The notes beneath the pieces were generated by a model. It did no database searches. It was not told where the DNA came from and saw nothing but the letters and a program-made list of their open reading frames with translations. Shown here one piece after another: positions 1-6,258 of a stretch of DNA of 7,242 nucleotides (position 1 is the first letter of the stretch; every line of letters starts with the position of its first letter). Source of the stretch: Akkermansiaceae bacterium (GTDB lineage Bacteria > Verrucomicrobiota > Verrucomicrobiia > Verrucomicrobiales > Akkermansiaceae). Location of the stretch: NCBI GenBank assembly GCA_025457805.1, contig JALOTR010000128.1:1-7242 (forward strand), in the 5' to 3' direction. A program made the position numbers and the translations under genes.

Positions 1-1
1 A

Positions 2-400
2 GCGGCGGCGGCCAATCTAACCAATTTATTGATACTTCCCTATCAGCCCTTTGCCGATCTTCCTGCCGTGCTTGCCACCGGCGATGTGTTGGTGGGCATT
101 CTCGAAGAGGAAGCCGGGACTTTCTCGGTGCCGTCCAAAACCTTGAGTTATCTTTGTGCTGGCCGTCCGCTCCTGCTGGCGATCCCGCTGGACAATCTCG
201 CCGCACGCATCACCCGCGATCATGAGGCGGGCCTCACCGTGGCACCTGCCGACATGGCTGGATTCCTCGCTGCCGCCACGCGGCTTTACGAGGCTCCCGA
301 GCTCCGCGCCAAACTTGCAGGAAATGCCCGGGCTTATGCGGAGGAAACTTTCCCCATCGATAAAACCGCCGCGATTTTCGACAAGATTCTCGCACAATAG
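2..400 (+). CDS. Glycosyltransferase family 4 (WbuB/WcaI-like), C-terminal part only
   Basis: This is the last 132 residues of a GT-B glycosyltransferase; the frame is open to the left edge, so the N-terminal acceptor domain and the true start lie outside. A TTG at 29 is only an internal Leu codon. Visible residues match the C-terminal nucleotide-sugar-binding domain of the WbuB/WcaI group: 'LPYQPFADLPAVLATGDV' (12-29), then a loop with G39, 'SVPSK' (42-46) and 'YLCAGRPLL' (50-58), which contacts the donor sugar nucleotide in this fold. Next come 'NLAARI' (65-70) and 'EAGLTVAPAD' (75-84), and it ends in the usual 'NARAYAEETFPIDK' helix (108-121). By family, it would move a sugar from a nucleotide donor to a lipid-linked or growing glycan at the cytoplasmic face of the inner membrane. 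The next gene follows after 17 nt on the same strand, so they are probably co-transcribed. Donor and acceptor cannot be told from sequence. Family assignment is firm; specific role unknown. Confidence 0.88.
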   Translation, partial: AAAANLTNLLILPYQPFADLPAVLATGDVLVGILEEEAGTFSVPSKTLSYLCAGRPLLLAIPLDNLAARITRDHEAGLTVAPADMAGFLAAATRLYEAPELRAKLAGNARAYAEETFPIDKTAAIFDKILAQ

Positions 401-417
401 CATCCAGAAAGCCTTCC

Positions 418-1797
418 GTGCCCTTTTTCGCCGCCGCCCCCTTGGAGAGCGTATCCATCCCGAGAGCCCCTGAGGCCGGGCTGGTGGAGAAACTGTTGTG
501 GGTGTTTGTGATGTCATTTGCCTTCGATTACCGGGCCTCGCAAGCGAGTGAGAGCGCAGGTGGATCGGGTATTGATCAATTGCTGTTTCTCGGCATCTGC
601 ACGCTTTCGTCCTGTGCCATCCTGTGGCTGGGCCGGCGATTTCTGCTGGTGCGCCCCATCGGCTGGCTGCTGGCATTCTGGGGCTTGTTTGTCGGTTTCA
701 TGCTGGTGAATGCCGCACTTCAAGGCGTGGCTCCGGGGCGCTCGCTGCGGGTGGTGCTGCCGCTGGTTTTTGTTTTCTTCGGCATGGCCAACGCGCACAT
801 CGCAGGCTGCATGGGCATCAGCCCCGCCCGGATCGTGCGGCCGATCCTCGTTGCGGCCTGCATCAACGTGCTGTGGCGGATTTTCCACGGTTTCGCCTTC
901 AAGTCCGCCACGCTGGAAACCGTGCGCTTCGATGTGCAGAGCCCGGCCAACAGTTGGATCGCGGCATGGATCGGCTGTGCGATCCTGCTGCGCGGGCGTT
1001 TCCATTGGAATGTGATTTTGGTCTGCGGGGTGCTGTTCATCGGGATCTTCATCACGGTTTCCAGATCGCTGATTTTCCCGGTCATGGCCTCGGCCATGGC
1101 CTGTGGATTCTGTTATCTTCTGGGCCTGCGCTGGAAGATTTACACATGGGGTGCCTTGCCAAAACGCGTGCTGCCGGTGGCTGGGGCGGTCGGATTGGTC
1201 ATCGCGTCGTTGGTGACGGTGGCCGTCGTGGAACCGCTGATGATCGAGCGCTGGAATGAGCGGCTGTTTCACAATGCGTATGCGGTGAACTTGAGCACGG
1301 ACATTTCCTATCTGACCCGCAAGGCCGAGGCGGATGCCATTTGGAAACTGCTCAGCGATGAGCCGATTCATTTCATCCACGGCCGGGGCGTGGGCAGTTC
1401 GTATTATTGGGACGCCGCCTATTTGCCGGAAATCTGGAAGGTCATCCCGAAATCGGAGATGGAGGTGGATGACATCTGGTTCGCCGGCCACTCGGTCTGG
1501 ACCTACGGCCTTCTTTCCGGGGGCATCATCGCCATTTTTGCCTATCTGGTTCTGCTGGGCAGCACCGCATTGATGAGCCTCAACGCCGCCCGGGCGAACG
1601 CATCGCACCCGGGTCCTGACCATTGGCTTGCATTTCTGCCATTCGTTGTTACCTGCTGCGTCATCAGCGAGACGCTCACATCCAATCCCTTCCAGGAACG
1701 GCTCACCGGCATTCTTTTCGGAATGATGGCCGGGCTCTCGCAAGCCTACATGGTCCGCGCCTCGTGGATCCATGCCTCCACTTCAAGAGGATCATGA
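418..1797 (+). CDS. O-antigen ligase / polysaccharide polymerase-like multi-pass membrane protein
   Basis: A 459-residue protein with about ten to twelve hydrophobic segments, roughly at 53-72, 80-100, 111-127, 138-158, 180-213, 217-236, 252-271, 363-387, 404-420 and 430-446. A long hydrophilic loop of about 90 residues (272-362) precedes the third-last segment. This is the layout of the Wzy/WaaL (O-antigen ligase-like, Wzy_C) superfamily. Family-like signs are 'TVSRSLIFPV' (213-222), like the S-x-SR segment before a membrane helix, and in the loop 'GRGVGSSYYW' (322-331) followed by 'GHSVWTYGLLSGGI' (357-370), where H359 sits where these enzymes often carry a key periplasmic His. It would polymerise or transfer an undecaprenyl-linked glycan at the periplasmic side; ligase and polymerase cannot be separated from sequence. 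The start is uncertain: GTG 418 has no good ribosome site; GTG 484 has AGG 8 nt upstream; ATG 511 is also in frame. Residues 1-22 are not membrane-like. The stop overlaps the next gene's start. Confidence 0.82.
   Translation: MPFFAAAPLESVSIPRAPEAGLVEKLLWVFVMSFAFDYRASQASESAGGSGIDQLLFLGICTLSSCAILWLGRRFLLVRPIGWLLAFWGLFVGFMLVNAALQGVAPGRSLRVVLPLVFVFFGMANAHIAGCMGISPARIVRPILVAACINVLWRIFHGFAFKSATLETVRFDVQSPANSWIAAWIGCAILLRGRFHWNVILVCGVLFIGIFITVSRSLIFPVMASAMACGFCYLLGLRWKIYTWGALPKRVLPVAGAVGLVIASLVTVAVVEPLMIERWNERLFHNAYAVNLSTDISYLTRKAEADAIWKLLSDEPIHFIHGRGVGSSYYWDAAYLPEIWKVIPKSEMEVDDIWFAGHSVWTYGLLSGGIIAIFAYLVLLGSTALMSLNAARANASHPGPDHWLAFLPFVVTCCVISETLTSNPFQERLTGILFGMMAGLSQAYMVRASWIHASTSRGS
1785..1790 (+). 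promoter_or_regulatory. Ribosome binding site for the GT gene starting at 1794
   Basis: AAGAGG lies 3 nt upstream of the ATG at 1794, a Shine-Dalgarno match with a short spacer, inside the 3' end of the ligase-like gene. Together with the ATGA overlap it selects 1794 over upstream in-frame starts (the frame is open from 1623), and it fits the N-terminal beta strand typical of a GT-B protein beginning just after it. Confidence 0.65.
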
Positions 1798-3050
1798 AGA
1801 CGGCGGGCGAAATCACGGTGGCGCTGGTGGACCCCATCTGGGTGGGGCATCATCCGATGTATTTCACCCAATTCACCGCCTCCTTCCTCCGCTGCGGAGC
1901 AAGGGTGATCGGGCTTTGTCCGGACCCGCAAGCTGCGGCGAGAAACCTCGGGGAAACGGGAGGAAATCGGGTTCACTTCGCGCACTTGCCGACCGGAAAA
2001 CGGAGTTTCTTCAATGGCCGCTTCGAAGGGGATCCCGCCCGGACCTTTGGACGCTGGAAGCGGGCGGCGGACCAACTCGCCATGGCGGAAGCGGAATGTG
2101 GCTGGCAGGCGGATTTTGTGTATTTCCCCTATCTCGACAGTTATCTGCGATTCCTGCCATTTCCGCAGGTGCCGGATTCGATTTTGCAACGTCCCTGGAG
2201 CGGGCTCTATCTGCGAAACCATCATCACGGCGAGGCGACTTCGATCAAAAAATCCCTGCGCCTTCTCGCCAAGGGAGATGCCATCCTCCGCAGCAAGCTC
2301 TGCCTCGGCATCGGCGTGCTTGATGAACGTTTCATTCCGGAAATGAAGTCGCTCACGCGCAAACCGGTGATTGCCTATCCGGATGTCACCGAGGGCGGAG
2401 TTTCGTCCACTCCTTATCCGCTGGCCCTGGAAATCCAGCGCAAGGCAAACGGGCGGACGATTGTGGGAATCATCGGGCTGGAACGCCGCAAAGGCTTGCT
2501 CACCCTGCTCCGCACGGCGGAACTCGCGCGCAAGGCAACGCTGCCATTTTACTTTGCCTGTGCGGGCTCGATCCATCTGGGCGAGTATCCAGACACCGAA
2601 CGCGCGGAGATCGAGAAAACCCTGCACGGCATTGCCTCCGGCGAGATTGAAAATGTTCATCTCGATCCCAGCGCCGGTCGAATCCGTGAGGAAGGAGATT
2701 TCAATTTCCTCTTCTCCTGCTTCCACATCGCGTGGGCCGCATACGAAGATTTCCAAGGCAGCAGCGGCACCTTGAGCAAGGCGGCTTTGTTTGAAATTCC
2801 CTGCATCGCCACCGCCGGCGAATGCATCGGCCAGCGGGTGGAAAGCTATCGGATGGGCCTCACCGTCCGCGAAGCCACACCGGACCAGGCATTGGCAGCG
2901 CTGCCACGGATTGCCGGACGGATCGATTGGAATGGGGATGCGCTTTTGCCGAAGTATGAAACCTACCGCGCCGACCACTCGTTGGAGCGGCTCGACAGCA
3001 TCCTTGCGGATCTCGTCGCCAGCGTAGCCGCCAGTACGGCGGTCCGGTGA
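1794..3050 (+). CDS. GT-B (GT4-like) glycosyltransferase
   Basis: A 418-residue soluble protein, normal size for a GT-B transferase, without signal peptide or membrane segment. The N-terminal half starts with a beta strand and Gly/His turn, 'VALVDPIWVGHHPMY' (9-23), followed by a helix and 'GARVIGLCPDP' (35-45), the first Rossmann unit. A second unit starts near 'ADFVYFPYLDSYL' (106-118), and 'RNHHHGEAT' (141-149) is a striking His run. The C-terminal donor domain runs from about 222: 'IVGIIGLERRKGLLTLL' (223-239), then 'FYFACAGSI' (252-260), and 'YEDFQGSSGTLSKAALFEIP' (317-336) with the usual 'PCIATAGECIG' (336-346). The classical E-x7-E pair is incomplete: E318 is present but the second position (326) is Thr. 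It starts within the stop of the ligase-like gene (ATGA), indicating translational coupling, so it likely acts on the same surface glycan. It has no assignable sugar specificity. Its stop lies 10 bp from the stop of a convergent transferase gene. Confidence 0.78.
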   Translation: MKTAGEITVALVDPIWVGHHPMYFTQFTASFLRCGARVIGLCPDPQAAARNLGETGGNRVHFAHLPTGKRSFFNGRFEGDPARTFGRWKRAADQLAMAEAECGWQADFVYFPYLDSYLRFLPFPQVPDSILQRPWSGLYLRNHHHGEATSIKKSLRLLAKGDAILRSKLCLGIGVLDERFIPEMKSLTRKPVIAYPDVTEGGVSSTPYPLALEIQRKANGRTIVGIIGLERRKGLLTLLRTAELARKATLPFYFACAGSIHLGEYPDTERAEIEKTLHGIASGEIENVHLDPSAGRIREEGDFNFLFSCFHIAWAAYEDFQGSSGTLSKAALFEIPCIATAGECIGQRVESYRMGLTVREATPDQALAALPRIAGRIDWNGDALLPKYETYRADHSLERLDSILADLVASVAASTAVR

Positions 3051-3060
3051 TGACATTCTG

Positions 3061-4227
3061 TTAGACCGAAGCGGCCTTTCGCAGAATCTCTGCCGTGAGT
3101 TCGGCATAGTCCCCTTCCCCGGTGAAATCCGTCCTGGGCCTTGCGGCGCAGTGTTGACGAACCTTGCTCCAGTCCTGCGGCGAAACGGTTTCGAAAAAAT
3201 CTGTTAGAGAGGAAGCGAGCGGCTCCGCAAAAGTCCAACCCGCCTCACGGGAGGCAATCCATCGGCCGGTCTCGGTAGCTGCGGAGGCCAGCGCGGGAAT
3301 GCCGAAGCAGCCGCCTTCGTAAATCCGGTTGGGCAGCAGCCAGGCGGAGTTGCCATTGGGGTCGGATTCGTCAAAGGCCCAGTTGAAATCGATGGCTCCA
3401 TAAATCTTCGCCAGATCTCCGGGACATTCGTAGGGCCCGAGGAATGCGATGCCCGTGCAGCCATCAATGAGCCCATGGAACTCATCGGCAATCGTTCCCG
3501 CCGGATATCCGCGCAGGACAAAGCGCACCCGGCCTTCCAGTTTGGTGGCGATTTCACGCATCACCTCCAGACTGCGGCTGCAGCGGAATGCACCGAAGCA
3601 TCCCACCACCCAGGGGCGACCGTTTTCCACGGGATCCTGTTTTCCTTCCGCTTCCGGCAAATGCAGGCCCGGATACACTTTGTTTTCTAGCAGATAGATA
3701 TCTCCTCGATGATTTTGCACCGGATGGAAATACTCGCGCACGAAGCCGGGCGAAGTCGTCACCAACAAGGCGGTGCGCTTCAAAACAAAGCGCTCGATCG
3801 CCCGGAACACCTTGGAAAGCGTCCCCTGCCCCACCATCGCCGGTTGGATGTCCGCAAGCTCCAGAATGAGGGGCGCGCGGCTTCCGGCAAAGCAGCGGCC
3901 CAGCAGGGCTAGCAAGGCGTTGTCCGTATTGACCACATACACGGAGCTGCAATCCGCGAGGCGTGCCCGTTGTTTCCACAACACGCCCACGCATCCCACA
4001 AAGGCCCACAGGCGTTGAAGATAACGCCGGTTGTAGGTGGTGCCGAGATGGATGTTCTCCCAGGTGGGTGGCACATCCTTTTTCTCCCGCACCCGATGGA
4101 AGGTGAAACCGATGACTGTCCAGCCTTGATCACCCAGGGCGGCGATGCGTTTCACCACCCGGGCGTCACCCCGCTCATGGGCGAAGAAGGCGATGCGTTT
4201 GGAGTTGGGAAGGGTGGAAGCGGTCAT
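3061..4227 (-). CDS. Glycosyltransferase family 4-like protein
   Basis: A 388-residue GT-B type transferase read leftward. N-terminal domain: 'RIAFFAHERGDARVVKRIAAL' begins at 11, with 'GWTVIGFTF' (35-43); 'VYVVNTDNALLALL' (97-109) and 'APLILELADIQPAM' (118-131) are the second and third strand regions; 'LVTTSPGFVREYF' (155-167) is the common linker motif 'S-P-x-F' seen in group 1 transferases. The C-terminal donor domain starts at 'WVVGCFGAFR' (206-215), then 'VRFVLRGYPAGT' (234-245), 'ITFLGPY'-like 'IAFLGPYECPGDLAKIYGAI' (260-279), and 'LPNRIYEGGCFGIPALAS' (298-315), the nucleotide-binding loop with E304. The ATG at 4227 was chosen because it overlaps the stop of the upstream membrane hydrolase (ATGA) and gives a proper N-terminal strand; a longer reading from 4359 would add 44 Pro/Arg-rich residues inside that hydrolase gene. 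No clear Shine-Dalgarno is seen, which fits coupled translation. Sugar specificity is unknown. Confidence 0.8.
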   Translation of the reverse strand: MTASTLPNSKRIAFFAHERGDARVVKRIAALGDQGWTVIGFTFHRVREKKDVPPTWENIHLGTTYNRRYLQRLWAFVGCVGVLWKQRARLADCSSVYVVNTDNALLALLGRCFAGSRAPLILELADIQPAMVGQGTLSKVFRAIERFVLKRTALLVTTSPGFVREYFHPVQNHRGDIYLLENKVYPGLHLPEAEGKQDPVENGRPWVVGCFGAFRCSRSLEVMREIATKLEGRVRFVLRGYPAGTIADEFHGLIDGCTGIAFLGPYECPGDLAKIYGAIDFNWAFDESDPNGNSAWLLPNRIYEGGCFGIPALASAATETGRWIASREAGWTFAEPLASSLTDFFETVSPQDWSKVRQHCAARPRTDFTGEGDYAELTAEILRKAASV

Positions 4228-4733
4228 GCGGATGGGGATTCGGTCTTGCTCCCGGCGCGGATCCGCCGGGCCTCCAAATGCGGCAGCACCCGCAGGAGGA
4301 CCCAGGCAAGAAGGATGAAAAACGCATCGAAGGCGATCCAATACTGGGCCTGAATCCACGCGCGTCCCATCACGTCATCGCGCCATGGATAGAGCCATGC
4401 GATCCCGCCGGATACCGCATCCGCCACCAGATGCAGGCCGGAGGCCAGCCAGAGCACCAAGGCCATGCGCAAGCGCGAGCCCGGCTCGAAGACCGTGGCC
4501 AACAGCGCCACCACCGGCACCAGTCCTGCCATGAACCAGACCGTGTGCGACCAACTCGTAAGCCTCGCTTCCAGGGAAATATGTGGCGTGCAAAGGTCCG
4601 GCAACACGCCGAACACGGCGATCGTGCCCAGCCCGGCCATCGAAAACTTCCGCCCCTGCCCGCTCGCGACGGACCATTGATCCGCCAGCAAACAAGCGCA
4701 GACCGGCATCAGGGCATGGGTTCCAGCAAGCAT
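4224..4733 (-). CDS. YdjM/DUF457-like membrane-bound metal-dependent hydrolase
   Basis: A 169-residue integral membrane protein with about four hydrophobic segments (roughly 33-47, 64-82, 88-104, 132-148) and a charged, cytoplasmic-looking tail. The pattern matches the LexA-binding inner-membrane hydrolase YdjM family: 'GTHAL' near the N-terminus (H6), 'LPDL' (44-47, D46), 'SWSHTVW' (60-66, H63), 'GLHLVADAVS' (99-108, H101 and D105) and 'WLYPW' (113-117). The scattered His/Asp residues next to membrane helices are the presumed metal ligands of the family. The substrate is not established for the family; several relatives are thought to act on membrane lipids or phosphoesters. The ATG at 4733 has only a weak TAGG upstream. 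It is followed by a glycosyltransferase with a 4 nt ATGA overlap and preceded by a sulfatase gene 60 nt away, so a role in envelope glycan or lipid-carrier handling is conceivable, but that is inference. Confidence 0.78.
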   Translation of the reverse strand: MLAGTHALMPVCACLLADQWSVASGQGRKFSMAGLGTIAVFGVLPDLCTPHISLEARLTSWSHTVWFMAGLVPVVALLATVFEPGSRLRMALVLWLASGLHLVADAVSGGIAWLYPWRDDVMGRAWIQAQYWIAFDAFFILLAWVLLRVLPHLEARRIRAGSKTESPSA

Positions 4734-4793
4734 GGCCTATAGCAACAGATTTCGCTCTCGAAAGCACGCACGAAATCAACACCCGGAAATCAA

Positions 4794-6230
4794 TCAGAGA
4801 TCCGGATAGGTGGCTCGCAGATCCAGTTCGTCACCAAGTTCCTGCTGCTGGGCGAGAAGTCGTTTGAAAAGATCGCCAAGCCGTGCCTGATGCGCGGGAG
4901 CTTTCGACAAGTCCGCCATCTCATCCGGATCTTCCGTGAGATGATATAACTTCGCCACGCGGATTTTCGGATAAAGAATGAGTTTCCAGCCATTGTGGAT
5001 GATGGCGCGCTGGAGATTCATATAAGTGCCATACATCACCTCCCGCGCCCCGCCAGCCTTGGGATCACGAAGCAAAGGAAGCAGACTGCGGAATTCCACC
5101 GCTTCCGGTTTTTCCACTCCGGCGATCTCCAGCGTGGTGGCCATGAGATCCTGAAGATAAATCGGGGCACTCACGGAGGCGCCGTGTTTCACGCCGGGAC
5201 CGGCTACCAGAAAGGGCACTCGCAAGCTGTGATCGTACATGTTCTGTTTTCCAAACAAGCCGTGATGACCAATGGCAAGTCCGTGATCCGAAGTGAGAAA
5301 TATCCATGTGTTATCTTTGAGCCCCGACTTCTCCAAGGCATCCAGAATGCGGCCGATCTGGGTATCGAGATGACTGATGATGGCATGGTATTCCTGGCGG
5401 TGAACCTTGACCGCATGCCTCGTCCGGGGAAACGGCGCGAGTTGTTCATCCCGCAGGTCCTTGCCACAGCCCATGCCTTTCCGATGCGGATAAAGAGGCA
5501 GGAAACTTTCCGGAACCTTGATGCGATCGAGCGGATACTTCTCCACATACTCCTTTGGCGATTGGCGTGGATCGTGTGGCGCGTTGAAGGCCACGACCAT
5601 GAAAAACGGCGGATCGCTGTCCTTGGATTGTTGGATGAAATCGACGGCATCATCCCCGGCCACCTCGCTCCAGTGCTTGCCGCCGGTCCAGAAACCTCCG
5701 AATTCCGGATCGGAGGCAGACCATGGATCCGGCTTGCCTTCGAGCGGGCGGTTGTAGGCAGCGGGCTTGGTGGAGGGCATGCCAGCGCGCACATTCCGGA
5801 CCTCATTGAAGACCTTCGCCGGATCCACCTGGACATGCCATTTTCCTGTTAGATATGTCCGATAGCCCGCCTTGGCCAGCAACTGCGGCCACAAGCGGCC
5901 CGCCGTGGCCTCGCCTGAGAGTTTCGGTTCGATGCCCTTTGCGCGCCAGACCGTGCGTCCGGTCATGAGCATCGTCCGGCTCGCCACACAAACCGCCCCA
6001 TGCCAGGCACCCATGTTGTAGGCATGGGTGAAGGTGGTCCCTGCCTGCGAAAGCCGATCAAGGTTCGGGATCTGGATGTCCTCATAGCCGCGGCCATGCA
6101 GTGTCTCGAAACTTTGGTCGTCCGTGAAAAGAAACAGGATGTTCGGCTTGCCCGCCGCATCTGCGGATAAAGATAAGGAAATCAGCGCGGTCAAAGTGAG
6201 CAGGCCCCGCAGGAGAAGTTTTGATATCAT
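4794..6230 (-). CDS. Secreted type I (FGly-dependent) sulfatase
   Basis: A 478-residue arylsulfatase-family (S1) enzyme that hydrolyses sulfate esters, most likely on a glycan, outside the cytoplasm. Residues 1-25 are a Sec signal peptide: 'MISKLLLR', a hydrophobic core to about 21, and an A-D-A cleavage site (23-25); there is no lipobox Cys. Catalytic and metal residues appear in family order: 'LFTDDQ' (D37, D38), 'CVASRTMLMTGR' (81-92, C81 being the formylglycine precursor, with R85), 'TGKWHV' (K130, H132), 'NAPHD' (H219), 'TSDHG' (D315, H316) and 'GKQNMYDHSLRVPF' (K328). The C-terminal part, 'NGWKLILYPK' to 'LYHLTEDPDEMADL' (413-441), is the usual subdomain. Length is normal and no catalytic residue is missing. 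ATG 6230 was chosen for the signal peptide; an extension to 6305 would run through the preceding stop region and hide it. No Shine-Dalgarno is evident. Activity needs a formylglycine-generating enzyme encoded elsewhere. It follows the beta-helix gene after 28 nt, suggesting a joint role. Confidence 0.95.
   Translation of the reverse strand: MISKLLLRGLLTLTALISLSLSADAAGKPNILFLFTDDQSFETLHGRGYEDIQIPNLDRLSQAGTTFTHAYNMGAWHGAVCVASRTMLMTGRTVWRAKGIEPKLSGEATAGRLWPQLLAKAGYRTYLTGKWHVQVDPAKVFNEVRNVRAGMPSTKPAAYNRPLEGKPDPWSASDPEFGGFWTGGKHWSEVAGDDAVDFIQQSKDSDPPFFMVVAFNAPHDPRQSPKEYVEKYPLDRIKVPESFLPLYPHRKGMGCGKDLRDEQLAPFPRTRHAVKVHRQEYHAIISHLDTQIGRILDALEKSGLKDNTWIFLTSDHGLAIGHHGLFGKQNMYDHSLRVPFLVAGPGVKHGASVSAPIYLQDLMATTLEIAGVEKPEAVEFRSLLPLLRDPKAGGAREVMYGTYMNLQRAIIHNGWKLILYPKIRVAKLYHLTEDPDEMADLSKAPAHQARLGDLFKRLLAQQQELGDELDLRATYPDL
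5955..5990 (-). other. Sulfatase active-site (formylglycine) signature
   Basis: These bases encode C-V-A-S-R-T-M-L-M-T-G-R, the sulfatase signature with Cys (codon TGT at 5988-5990) as the residue to be oxidised to formylglycine. Ala replaces the more usual Pro at the third position; C/S-x-(P/A)-x-R is still within the accepted consensus, so the site is expected to be functional. Confidence 0.88.
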
Positions 6231-6258
6231 GGGAGTTATCTGTTGGGGATGAATGGAA

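Noticed and set aside
26..676. 216-codon minus-strand open frame at the left edge
   Set aside because: It crosses the ends of two well-supported plus-strand genes and has no recognisable motif.
514..1773. 419-codon minus-strand open frame antisense to the ligase-like gene
   Set aside because: The product is a low-complexity His/Arg/Asp/Gln-rich string without domain pattern, while the plus-strand product is a coherent multi-pass membrane protein.
3028..3042. Short hairpin (5 bp stem CCGCC/GGCGG, loop AGTAC) near the convergent stops, considered as a terminator
   Set aside because: The stem is only 5 bp, lies inside the coding end of the plus-strand transferase and is not followed by a T-run on either strand; such stems arise by chance in GC-rich DNA.
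1746..3107. 453-codon minus-strand open frame fully antisense to the transferase at 1794-3050
   Set aside because: Its translation has no recognisable domain, is Arg/Gln/Gly-rich and lies opposite a gene with clear GT-B motifs; GC-rich codon bias commonly leaves such frames open.
4228..4359. Extended N-terminus (44 extra residues) for the minus-strand transferase
   Set aside because: It would overlap most of the C-terminus of the membrane hydrolase and adds a Pro/Arg/Gly-rich segment, whereas the ATG at 4227 gives an ATGA overlap and a normal first beta strand.
4734..4793. 60 bp gap between the sulfatase and membrane hydrolase genes, searched for promoter, terminator or small RNA
   Set aside because: I saw no convincing -10/-35 pair, stem with T-run or conserved element; it appears to be a plain intercistronic spacer.
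4995..5852. 285-codon plus-strand open frame inside the sulfatase gene
   Set aside because: It is antisense to the intact, motif-complete sulfatase and shows no family features.
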